Shown here: piece by piece, positions 15,466-23,186 of the stretch
How positions within the stretch are numbered: the stretch's first letter is position 1
Layout of the letters: every line of letters begins with the position of its first letter
Assembly (NCBI RefSeq): GCF_900108115.1
Contig: NZ_FTPU01000023.1
Span: 1-51,820 of the forward strand
Length of the DNA stretch: 51,820 bases
Direction of reading: 5' to 3'
Source: Epilithonimonas bovis DSM 19482
GTDB lineage: Bacteria; Bacteroidota; Bacteroidia; Flavobacteriales; Weeksellaceae
The notes under the pieces: generated by a model
Databases searched by the model: none
Told to the model about the DNA's origin: nothing
What the model saw: the letters and a program-made list of their open reading frames with translations, nothing else
Made by a program: the position numbers and the translations under genes

Positions 15466-16059
15466 TTATCTACTTTCAAACCCTTCCTTAAACCTCAAAA
15501 AACTTTCAGAATCCTTCGGTTTTTTCTGTATCCATTTATTCATCAAGATTGTATTTTGTTTCAATTGCTCCAAGTCGGAGGTTGAATAAATACTTTTTCC
15601 TTCTTTTTCGATTTCGGTAAAGATTTCTTGACGAATTTCGCTCTTGGTTCTTACGCTTTCGGAATACCAGTTCATGGCAAGTTTTCCAATGGTAATTATG
15701 AAAATAATTGAAAGTATCAAAATACCAATGCTACCAAAAATTAAATATTTTGCACCCTTGGCTTTCTTTTCAAATTCATGGATTTGATTTAAGGAATCAT
15801 CGGAAATTTTTACTTCAATAGTTTTCGGGATCTTTTCTATAAATTGATTTCTTGCTGCATTTTCTTTTTCTTGATTTTTATTTACATCTGAAATGATAGA
15901 GTTTAATCCTCGCATCGTAGATTCTGTTTCTCCTTTCAAAAACAATAAATCTTGGTAAAGAAATTCTGTTTTTATCCCTTGTTCAATGCTTCTTTCGTTG
16001 GTTTCAATTACTTTTTTTAATAGTTCTAAACCGTTGTCTTGATTGTTGTTATTTTCCAT
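15466..16059 (-). CDS. Hypothetical membrane protein of the mobilization module
   Basis: 197 residues: a cytosolic N-terminal part likely to form coiled coils (about 8-100), one transmembrane helix around residues 104-128 (YLIFGSIGILILSIIFIITI) and a charged C-terminal tail. It starts five bases after the relaxase stop, so it is probably translated with the mobilization genes. Proteins of this kind often follow relaxases in Bacteroidota elements; the function is not known to me. Confidence 0.7.
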   Translation of the reverse strand: MENNNNQDNGLELLKKVIETNERSIEQGIKTEFLYQDLLFLKGETESTMRGLNSIISDVNKNQEKENAARNQFIEKIPKTIEVKISDDSLNQIHEFEKKAKGAKYLIFGSIGILILSIIFIITIGKLAMNWYSESVRTKSEIRQEIFTEIEKEGKSIYSTSDLEQLKQNTILMNKWIQKKPKDSESFLRFKEGFESR

Positions 16060-16064
16060 TGTAT

Positions 16065-16970
16065 TTAAAATTTTCTTCGTTTTTTCTTTAATAATTCATC
16101 ATCTGGTGTGGTGAAAGTTGGTTTCAATAAGTTCTCTGCGAATTTTCCAATTTCGCTTAAAAATGTTGTCGCATTATTTTCAAACGATTGCGAATCTGAA
16201 TTTTGAGAAAACTCACTTTTTAAAGATTCCCGTTCATGATTGGCATCGAGTATATTTTTAATATCCACAATTTTCAGTTTCGTGGTGATTTCTGATAATT
16301 TATAACCTGGTTTGTATTGACGCTGTGTTTCATTATTAATATCTTCATTCCGAACAATTCGCATTCCCGATACGCCAACTTTTATATTTTCTGAAAGTGT
16401 AACTCTATAGTTTAGCTGGTGCATTTTCTGAATGAGTTCATCAAAATTTTCAGCGGTTTTCAGACAGAATTTCAAATCGTTTAGCATTTGCTTTTTCTTT
16501 TCAATACCAATTTCAACATCTGTTTTCAGATTCATTTCTTTGCAAACTTCACGAACTGCTTTTCCGAAATTATCGCCTATTTTATGGGCTTTTATGGTAT
16601 TATTTCCTTGAATAGCAATTCTGTTGACCACAAAATGAATATGTTTTTGCTTCGTAGAAGAATGAATATCCAACCGAATTTGGTTTTGTTCCGTCACACC
16701 CACTTTTTTTAATGCTTTCAACGTTAATTTCACCAATTCTTCATTTGATAATTGATCTCCAATCGATTTTTCGGGAGAAATATATCCTGTGAAAGCCCAT
16801 TTTTTGACATTAGAATTTCTGTCAGCGATTGTTTTCATCTCTAGAAATTGTTTTTCAGGATTATCATTCAGTAGATTTTGACTGAAAACCATTTCCGCTT
16901 TTCCTTTGTCGTTTCCGTTATATTCCAAAGCGATTTTTGAGATTCTTCTTGTGGTTGCAGAATTATTCAT
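16065..16970 (-). CDS. mobB: Relaxase / mobilization nuclease
   Basis: Nicks the element at its transfer origin and stays bound to the 5' end during transfer. 301 residues; the relaxase core occupies about the first 170. The metal-binding histidine motif HIHFVVNR (H-x-H-x3-N-R) follows SSTKQK, and upstream lies a GYISPEKS segment. The C-terminal third is charged and probably helical. It overlaps the accessory gene by eight bases. No coupling protein or type IV secretion gene is in the window, so the element would need a helper. The gene symbol is used by analogy with Bacteroidota mobilizable elements. Confidence 0.85.
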   Translation of the reverse strand: MNNSATTRRISKIALEYNGNDKGKAEMVFSQNLLNDNPEKQFLEMKTIADRNSNVKKWAFTGYISPEKSIGDQLSNEELVKLTLKALKKVGVTEQNQIRLDIHSSTKQKHIHFVVNRIAIQGNNTIKAHKIGDNFGKAVREVCKEMNLKTDVEIGIEKKKQMLNDLKFCLKTAENFDELIQKMHQLNYRVTLSENIKVGVSGMRIVRNEDINNETQRQYKPGYKLSEITTKLKIVDIKNILDANHERESLKSEFSQNSDSQSFENNATTFLSEIGKFAENLLKPTFTTPDDELLKKKRRKF

Positions 16971-17412
16971 TTTGAAGATTTTTTTGATAGAGATAGTTTT
17001 TAATTAAACTCAAAACCAATTCTATTTCGGTCAAGATTTCTTTTTTATTTTCAAAAGCAGTCCATTCTGCATTTCTCAAAAGATTTCGGATTTTGATAAA
17101 ATTGTCACCATATTTCAACAGAATTTCATCCGTCCCAAATTCATTTATTTTCAATTCTTTTTCTGTGAATATCAACCGTAAATATTTTGAAAAAGTGAGC
17201 TTAAATTTTCCCGATTCTTTTCTGATTTCCTCAAATTCTTTCTCTGTAAATCGTACAGAAATAACTTTAGAAAACTGCTGGGAAGTTTTCTTTTTCAATC
17301 CGCCTTTTCTTCCCAATTCTTGGAAGTATTTTCGCTTTTTTTGAACTGCATTTTTTTGTTCTTCCTCTTTAGAAATTTGCTGAACAAACGTTTTTAAAAA
17401 ATCATTCTCCAT
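16963..17412 (-). CDS. Mobilization accessory protein (ribbon-helix-helix, MobC/MbpA type)
   Basis: 149 residues from the ATG at 17412 (MENDFLKTFV); the frame is open for 26 more codons upstream, but those run into the likely transfer-origin region. RKGGLKKK is followed by KVISVRFTEKEFEEIRKESG and a second helix, the pattern of plasmid mobilization proteins that bind the transfer origin and recruit the relaxase. It is directly upstream of and overlapping the relaxase gene. Confidence 0.8.
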   Translation of the reverse strand: MENDFLKTFVQQISKEEEQKNAVQKKRKYFQELGRKGGLKKKTSQQFSKVISVRFTEKEFEEIRKESGKFKLTFSKYLRLIFTEKELKINEFGTDEILLKYGDNFIKIRNLLRNAEWTAFENKKEILTEIELVLSLIKNYLYQKNLQNE

Positions 17413-17439
17413 TTGTTTTTTGTCTTTAATTGTTGGTTT

Positions 17440-17535
17440 TAAAATCTGTTTTTGACGATAGGAAAAAACCAAAAAGCCGAAAGGTTTCAATCAGCGGATA
17501 CGCTTATTGTAAACTTTGGGTACTTTTTGCACTAT
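17440..17535. other. Candidate transfer-origin region
   Basis: The stretch between the primase and the mobilization genes contains a small perfect inverted repeat AGCG-GATA-CGCT at 17493-17504 and further short repeats. Transfer origins commonly lie just before mobilization accessory genes, but no known nic sequence is recognised here. Confidence 0.3.
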
Positions 17536-18423
17536 CTATCTGCCGAATTTTGCACGTCGATGTTCTTTAATTTCATTATTCATTAAAAACTCATTCAAAT
17601 CTCTGTGATTTTTGAATAAAATTCTTTCGTCTGAAATGTTTTCGTGAAGATTCATTAATTGTTCTGTTGCCAAATTTCCTGCTTCATCATTATCAAAATA
17701 GAGTTCAATTTTTTGATAGTTTTCGAGTTCGTTTTTGGCTTTGAAAAGCATAGAAACGGAATTTAAAATCATATAATCTGAAGGTTCTTTTTCGAGTGAT
17801 TTTTCTAATTTTTTGAATGATAAGTAATCGGTGAATCCTTCAAAAATTTTCAATGTTTTACTTTCATTTTTTACTGTGGAAATATCCTTTTTCCCAAGAC
17901 ACATTTTAATCAATGGATTTCTAATTTCGTATCCACCCGAATCATTTTGAAAAGCCAATCCAAAATATTTTCTTCCGCTGAGCTCGTAATGAATTTCCTT
18001 GAGTTCTGATTTTTGATTTTCCAGATTTCTGGATTTTAAATAATTCAAAAGTGAAAAATGTTCTACATTTTTAATTTCCAAAATCTCATAATTGGGTTTT
18101 AATTCTTTATCAAAATTTTGTTCATTTTTCTTATTTTGATTCTTTTCAAAACTTGAAAATTTAAATTGCTTTAGATACTCCAATGCTTCGGAAACACTGC
18201 ATTTTTTGATTTCTTGGACCAAAGAAACATTGTCGTATTGCTTGCCAGTTCCAAAATCGAAGGCGGTGTTTTTTCCAAAATTGACAATTACACTTGGTGT
18301 CCGTTCTTTTCGATCAAAAGCGAAATAAAATGCTGATTTCAAATTTTCTTTGCTTGGTAAAAGAGAAAAACTATCCAGAATCTCTCTGATATTAATATTT
18401 TCGTTTGCTGTTTTACAGTTCAT
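17536..18423 (-). CDS. TOPRIM-domain DNA primase of mobile elements
   Basis: 295 residues. The N-terminal part (IREILDSFSLLPSKENLKSAFYF, then TPSVIVNFGKNTAFDFG) resembles the zinc-binding primase module of element primases, although the zinc cysteines are not present in the usual form. The central part contains a TOPRIM fold: KIFEGFTDYLSF with the conserved Glu, and IELYFDNDEAGN with the DxD. It probably makes primers on the transferred single strand or at the element origin. It is followed downstream by the mobilization genes and preceded by an iteron-like region. Confidence 0.8.
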   Translation of the reverse strand: MNCKTANENINIREILDSFSLLPSKENLKSAFYFAFDRKERTPSVIVNFGKNTAFDFGTGKQYDNVSLVQEIKKCSVSEALEYLKQFKFSSFEKNQNKKNEQNFDKELKPNYEILEIKNVEHFSLLNYLKSRNLENQKSELKEIHYELSGRKYFGLAFQNDSGGYEIRNPLIKMCLGKKDISTVKNESKTLKIFEGFTDYLSFKKLEKSLEKEPSDYMILNSVSMLFKAKNELENYQKIELYFDNDEAGNLATEQLMNLHENISDERILFKNHRDLNEFLMNNEIKEHRRAKFGR

Positions 18424-18464
18424 TTTTTTAATGCTTTAAAGTTTTGTAAGTTTTTACTGAATCT

Positions 18465-18665
18465 TCTTACCTTTTTACCAAAGTCTTTGTTAGAAGCCAT
18501 TTTCGTCGATTTTTAATTATTACCTTTCTCTACCTATTTACCTTTTCTTTTTTTTCATTTATTGGTAACTTAGGTAAGAAGTAATTATCATGTTACCTTA
18601 GTAGAAAAACCTTTATTGATAGTAGTCTTCAAAGATTTTAGGTAAGCTAGTAACTTAGGTAAGTT
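18465..18665. repeat. Iteron-like repeats between primase and helicase genes (candidate replication origin)
   Basis: TAACTTAGGTAAG occurs at 18566-18578 and 18651-18663. Partial copies are TTTTAGGTAAG (about 18637), the inverted TTACCTTA (18593-18600) and a cluster of TTACC boxes at about 18468-18546. The intervening DNA is very AT-rich. Repeats of this kind next to replication genes are typical of origins opened by an initiator or helicase. Confidence 0.5.
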
Positions 18666-18671
18666 GATTCT

Positions 18672-19844
18672 CTAATTTTCGTTTTTTGATTCCTCAATTT
18701 TTCGTTTGATTAAATAACCATAGACTTGTCTTTTGGAATGTTTAATTCGTTCGTAATTCAAAATCGTTAATGCTTTTCCGATTTTTATAATGTTCAACCG
18801 AACTCCTAAAGCATTATTCATCGCCAACATAATATCTGTAGCGGTTAGGAAATCATTTTTTTTCTCCGCTTTTTCAAAATGGGTGAGAATAATTTCCTGT
18901 TCCAAACTGACTTGCTTGTATTTTTCATTCCGCTTTTCATTTTCCAAAATATCTTCAGCTGTGAGTTCCGGATTGTAATTTTTCCTTTCAAAAGCATTGA
19001 AATATGCCTGAGCCCAAACTTGATTGATATTGATTTCCTTTGTATAATTGAAATTGATTTCCAACACTTCAAATATTTGCCAACGCACGCTTCCTGTTTC
19101 ATCCGTCAGAAAATCAGAACGGTTGGTTGAACCACAAAATGAAGCGGTTCTGTGCATTAATGAAGATTTTCTATCATAAGGCAATCTTGCATTAATCGTA
19201 TTTTTTGAAATGAAAGATTTCAGCGTATTCACATCAATTTTTGACATGACGGATAGTTCATCTATATTAATTATTAGTGATTTACAAAGCGAAATCAATC
19301 CGTCTTTATCAATTCCAATATCTTCGGTGTAGTATTTTTCTAATTCAGCAGGAATCAGGAATCTCAAAAAGCTGGTTTTTCCAGAATTTTGTTTGGTATT
19401 GAACAACACCAAGCATTGTTTGTTGACGTAACCTTTCTTCAATGAACACAAAACCGCCCTTGTTAACCATTTTTCAAAGTGTTTGTAGAAAGATGGATTG
19501 TCGGTTGTGTTAATGTAATTTGCTAATTTTTGAATATGATATTCACCGTTCCATTTTGGGAGATTTTCAAAGTAATTTTGAATAGGATTGTATTTCTCTA
19601 TCCAATGACTTTTCAGTAAAATTTCCAACTTATTTATAGTGACGTTAATTCCCGATTGAATCAATTCAATAAACAAGGAATTAATATTCAATTCTTCCCA
19701 ATCTTCATCTTCGGTTCGGATTTCAAATTCCAAAGCAATTTCGTTGTATCGGACTTGATATTTGTGATTCAGATATTTAATCACTTTATCAAATACCGTA
19801 ACAGAACCTGAATCGGTTTGATACCGTTTTTGTGGCGAATGCAT
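18672..19844 (-). CDS. VapE-family (P4-type) replicative helicase/ATPase
   Basis: 390 residues. The virulence-associated E domain is clear: Walker A-like TKQNSGKTSFLRFL near residue 160, IINIDELSVMSKIDVNTLKS (Walker B) near 200, RLPYDRKSSLMHRTASFCGS and TDETGSVRWQIFEV. A charged region and a possible winged helix follow. Such proteins act as helicases for replication of satellite-type elements and pathogenicity islands. Together with the primase downstream it forms the replication module. Confidence 0.85.
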   Translation of the reverse strand: MHSPQKRYQTDSGSVTVFDKVIKYLNHKYQVRYNEIALEFEIRTEDEDWEELNINSLFIELIQSGINVTINKLEILLKSHWIEKYNPIQNYFENLPKWNGEYHIQKLANYINTTDNPSFYKHFEKWLTRAVLCSLKKGYVNKQCLVLFNTKQNSGKTSFLRFLIPAELEKYYTEDIGIDKDGLISLCKSLIINIDELSVMSKIDVNTLKSFISKNTINARLPYDRKSSLMHRTASFCGSTNRSDFLTDETGSVRWQIFEVLEINFNYTKEININQVWAQAYFNAFERKNYNPELTAEDILENEKRNEKYKQVSLEQEIILTHFEKAEKKNDFLTATDIMLAMNNALGVRLNIIKIGKALTILNYERIKHSKRQVYGYLIKRKIEESKNEN

Positions 19845-19849
19845 CAGAA

Positions 19850-20188
19850 TTATTTTAGATTCTTGTAATTCGCTTTTGCTTCAGCTTCTATCTCTTGAAG
19901 GGTCTTCTTTCTACCTTTAGAAATCCAATCTAAAAGTTCGTCTTCAAAAAAATAGAGTTTCTTTCCGCTTTTGTAACAAGGGATTTTCCGCTCCCGAACA
20001 AGCGTATAAATAGTCGGTTTTGCTTTTCCAATTATTTTACAAGCTTCGGAAATGTCAATAGGAATTTTCTTTGTAGAAATTGTGGGAACTTGTTTTTGCT
20101 CTACAATTGATTTGATTTCGGCAATTTCATTTGCCAAATGTGCGACTGCTTTTGGCAGGTTTTCAAAGTTGATTTCGTTTGCATCCAT
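19850..20188 (-). CDS. Excisionase-like helix-turn-helix protein
   Basis: 112 residues. N-terminal short coiled segment (about 10-35), then a MerR/excisionase-type helix-turn-helix: PIDISEACKIIGKAKPTIYT, VRERKIPCYKSGKKLYF and EDELLDWI. Such proteins act as recombination directionality factors or regulators in Bacteroidota elements. It ends five bases before the VapE gene, so the two are probably translated together. Confidence 0.8.
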   Translation of the reverse strand: MDANEINFENLPKAVAHLANEIAEIKSIVEQKQVPTISTKKIPIDISEACKIIGKAKPTIYTLVRERKIPCYKSGKKLYFFEDELLDWISKGRKKTLQEIEAEAKANYKNLK

Positions 20189-20318
20189 ATGTATCGTTTA
20201 TGATTGTTATGGTGCAATGATAATTTATGTTCTGTGTATGTTTTTTGTATGATAAAGAATGTTTAAATCATACTGATATCATAGGAGGTTTACTACTCAA
20301 TATTAATTGTATTTTCCT

Positions 20319-21146
20319 TTATTGAAGCAGGTTATCTTCAATTTTTATTAATCCTTCATTTTTTCTTGAAGTAAGTTGTTTTTCTATTGTTGGCAGCACC
20401 GTATCATTAAAAGTATAGGGGAATACTGTCTTTAAAAACTTCGCAACATCTTTTCTTTCATTTTTTCCCTTGTAATGATTCCAGACATTCCATCCGAAAT
20501 GCTTTAAATCAATAGTACCAAGAACTTCTACCTTAATTGGATTTACATTCTCAATTTTACCATCCTTAAGGAAATTTACAAGATACGTGCAAAATCTAAG
20601 AATTTCTTCATCAGAAGCGTACGGTGCAAATTTTTGTTTTGTGTATTGGACAATAAAATCTAACTTTCCCTGAAGGATCTTTTCGTTGTCAGATTTCGCT
20701 TGAATTCTTATTTTTTCAATATCAGAAAGTTCAACTGGCTTTTCAGCTTCCAATAATGTATTTGAAATTTCATTTTCAACTTCAGAAGTTAGTTTTTCTT
20801 CTTCAATAATAGTTGGGAGATTTTGTAAAGGTTCTTCATTCAATTCTAATTTCTCAAAATTATCTATACTAACATCATTTGGAACAGCTTCTTGTTTTTC
20901 AACATTATTCTTATTATAAAATTTCTTTTTTATTTGTTTGAATATTTCTATAAGAGAAATCCCAAAAGTAACAAAAGCCAAATACAATAAAATGAATACA
21001 AAATTGATAACCCAAAAAATACTATTTGCAGTAAATTCATCAGCTCCTTTTTCAAGCACTATTAACCTTACTCCTAAACCTGTAATTACTCCACCAATAA
21101 TAATAGCAAGATTTTGAATTAAAATATCTCGATAATTCTGTTTCAT
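20319..21146 (-). CDS. Hypothetical membrane protein linked to the integrase
   Basis: 275 residues with two transmembrane helices near the N-terminus (about 10-30 and 42-66), an acidic linker (about 85-140) and a soluble C-terminal domain (about 145-275, FIVQYTKQKFAPYASDEEIL, HFGWNVWNHYKGK). It follows the integrase stop by two bases. I do not recognise the soluble domain; genes in this position are common in Flavobacteriia elements and may serve entry control or defence, which is inference. Confidence 0.65.
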   Translation of the reverse strand: MKQNYRDILIQNLAIIIGGVITGLGVRLIVLEKGADEFTANSIFWVINFVFILLYLAFVTFGISLIEIFKQIKKKFYNKNNVEKQEAVPNDVSIDNFEKLELNEEPLQNLPTIIEEEKLTSEVENEISNTLLEAEKPVELSDIEKIRIQAKSDNEKILQGKLDFIVQYTKQKFAPYASDEEILRFCTYLVNFLKDGKIENVNPIKVEVLGTIDLKHFGWNVWNHYKGKNERKDVAKFLKTVFPYTFNDTVLPTIEKQLTSRKNEGLIKIEDNLLQ

Positions 21147-21148
21147 TT

Positions 21149-22396
21149 TTAATTCTTTAAAGATTTCAATTGTATTGCTTCTGCTGCTTTGTTTTTCTTT
21201 TCATCTATCACTTTTGCATAAACTTGTGTCGTTTTTACATTCGTGTGACCAAGCATTTTACTTACGGTATAAATGTCCGTTCCATTGGATAATTGAAGCG
21301 TTGCAAATGTGTGACGAAAACAATGGAATGTAATATTTTTATTGATTCCTGCTTTTGCTACCCAATTTTTCAATGGACGATTAATCCACGATGGATTCGT
21401 TAGATTCTCAAAAACCAAATCTTTGGGAGATTTTGGTTCTCCACAAATCTCTAAAGCTTGCTGAGAAATCGGCATATATTCCACTCCTTTTGTCTTTTTC
21501 TGAGTAAAATTGATCCTTGGCTGATTACCTTCATAACTTATTTCATTCCACTTCAATTTCTGAATATCGGAATGACGTAAACCTGTCAATGCAGAAAAAA
21601 GAGCGGCACGTTTCAAAACATCATTTTCGCAAGGTGTTTCCACTAAAGAATTTAGTTCTTCGATAGTTAAATATTCTCTTCTTGTTTCCTGAGAAGGAAT
21701 GCTTTTGATTTTTGCAGAAATATCTGTGGTAAAATAGCCATCAATAAAAGCTTGTTTTAATGCGGCTTTGAAAACAGAAAAATACGTGGAGGCTGTATTT
21801 TGCGAAAGTATTCCATCTTTGTTTCCTCCTCTTTTAGCGGTCAATAGAAACGATTTAAAATCCTCACAAAATTTAAAGTCAATTTGAGAAAACACTATCG
21901 TTTCTCCAGCAAAATCTTTCAAAAATTCGATTGATCTTTCCCAATTTATAATAATTGAAGTTGAACTGTTTTTATGTCGCTTCTTTACTACAGCTTCAAA
22001 ATACTTGATAAAATTTTCCTGAGACTTTTCTTTCTGTTCCGCTTGAATAGTATCTAATTCACTATAAAGTTCAGCGTTGTCGTATTCTTTTTGCCGTAAT
22101 TTCCTTATTGCATCGGCATACAACATCGTTTCAATATCATGATCACTCTTACAAATAATGATTCCATTATCATTTCTTTTTGGTTTGTAAGAAACAGAAG
22201 TTTCTGTAGTTCTTGCTACTCTTTTTTTATCAAAATCAACGGTTGTTACGCTTCTGTTGAGATATTCTCTAATTCGCTGAGGCGACTTCTTTCCGATAAC
22301 CTGAACCGGATAACTTTCCAAGTAAATATACCATTCCTTTCTATCTTCTGCTTTTCGAAGGCGAACTGTGACCTTTGTTTTGGTTAATTCTTTCAT
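21149..22396 (-). CDS. int: Integrase of the integrative element (tyrosine recombinase)
   Basis: 415 residues with the three-part layout of Bacteroidota integrases: arm-binding domain (about 1-100, VTVRLRKAEDRKEWYIYL), SAM-like core-binding domain (about 115-220) and catalytic domain with Arg in TGLRHSD, His/Arg in HCFRHTF, His in MLGHTN and Tyr in TTQVYAK. All five catalytic positions are intact. It overlaps the upstream gene by four bases (ATGA) and lies near the right end of the element, next to the candidate attachment site at 23049-23070. Confidence 0.93.
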   Translation of the reverse strand: MKELTKTKVTVRLRKAEDRKEWYIYLESYPVQVIGKKSPQRIREYLNRSVTTVDFDKKRVARTTETSVSYKPKRNDNGIIICKSDHDIETMLYADAIRKLRQKEYDNAELYSELDTIQAEQKEKSQENFIKYFEAVVKKRHKNSSTSIIINWERSIEFLKDFAGETIVFSQIDFKFCEDFKSFLLTAKRGGNKDGILSQNTASTYFSVFKAALKQAFIDGYFTTDISAKIKSIPSQETRREYLTIEELNSLVETPCENDVLKRAALFSALTGLRHSDIQKLKWNEISYEGNQPRINFTQKKTKGVEYMPISQQALEICGEPKSPKDLVFENLTNPSWINRPLKNWVAKAGINKNITFHCFRHTFATLQLSNGTDIYTVSKMLGHTNVKTTQVYAKVIDEKKNKAAEAIQLKSLKN

Positions 22397-22959
22397 CTGT
22401 TTGCGAATATTTTATCGATTTCATCTTTTGGAACGTAAACAAAACTGCCCACTTTTTTTGTCGGAATTTTGTTTCTCCTAATTACATTGTTTACAGTTCC
22501 AGGATCAGCATGAAATTTCTCACTGATTTCCGTAATCGTGTAGCAATTCCCAACTTCAAAATTAGGTTTTGATTTCTCTTCTTTTTTCGGTGGAAGTTCT
22601 ACCGAAGTAAATAAAGCTTCCAAATCTGACCTTCTAATTCTAGTCAACCTTACACCTAAATTGACACTCGTTATCATTCCTCTTTTTATTAATCTATGCA
22701 AAGTATCTTTTGAAATTCCAAACATTATTGTTGCTTCAGCTACGGAAATAAATTCCCTTGTTTGAACTTCAGCAATTTTATTTGAGTATTTTTTAAGAAG
22801 AGTTTCCTTCTCTTTTTGTTTTTTTTCCAATTTTTTGCGTTCTTTTCCTGCTTTATTAGCACAAGAAACACTACAAAAACGAGTTGTAACTGTCTTTGCT
22901 TCAAATGATTTTGAGCAATGCTCACATACTCTCGGTATTTTTAATTTACTAAATCCCAT
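22393..22959 (-). CDS. Double helix-turn-helix protein with zinc-finger N-terminus
   Basis: 188 residues. A four-cysteine finger (CEHCSKSF and RFCSVSCANK) is followed by two excisionase-type helix-turn-helix units: FISVAEATIMFGISKDTLHR (about 90-135) and CYTITEISEKFHADPGTVNN (about 145-187). It is translationally coupled to the integrase (ATGA overlap), so it is likely to control integrase expression or direct excision. It is the outermost gene at the right end of the element. Confidence 0.75.
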   Translation of the reverse strand: MGFSKLKIPRVCEHCSKSFEAKTVTTRFCSVSCANKAGKERKKLEKKQKEKETLLKKYSNKIAEVQTREFISVAEATIMFGISKDTLHRLIKRGMITSVNLGVRLTRIRRSDLEALFTSVELPPKKEEKSKPNFEVGNCYTITEISEKFHADPGTVNNVIRRNKIPTKKVGSFVYVPKDEIDKIFANR

Positions 22960-23048
22960 TCTGAAATAACATCCTGAACATTGTCAGTTTTTTGAGTTCT
23001 GAAATAAAATAAGACGCATAAGACGCACATTACATCCAAATAACGCTC

Positions 23049-23070
23049 GGTACAAATATGATACAAAAAT
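23049..23070. other. Candidate attachment site, right
   Basis: GGTACAAATATGATACAAAAAT, the partner of 1825-1846 (19 of 22 identical). It lies between the integrase-linked gene and the dnaK terminator, so the dnaK transcript is not interrupted. Confidence 0.5.
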
Positions 23071-23113
23071 AGGATAAAAATCAATCAAAAACAAGCAAAA
23101 TAAAAAATGATCA

Positions 23114-23154
23114 AAAAACAAAAACCGCTGCAAACATTACGTTTACAGCGGTTT
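23114..23154 (-). terminator. dnaK terminator
   Basis: On the minus strand AAACCGCTGTAAAC and GTTTGCAGCGGTTT form a stem with one mismatch and a five-base loop, followed by TTTGTTTTTTG. Confidence 0.85.
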
Positions 23155-23186
23155 AGTGATTATAAATAATTGATGTTAATCAATCA

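Noticed and set aside
18424-18671. CRISPR-like reading of the TAACTTAGGTAAG repeats
   Set aside because: Repeats are only 13 bases, irregularly spaced and occur in both orientations; an origin or regulator site is more fitting.
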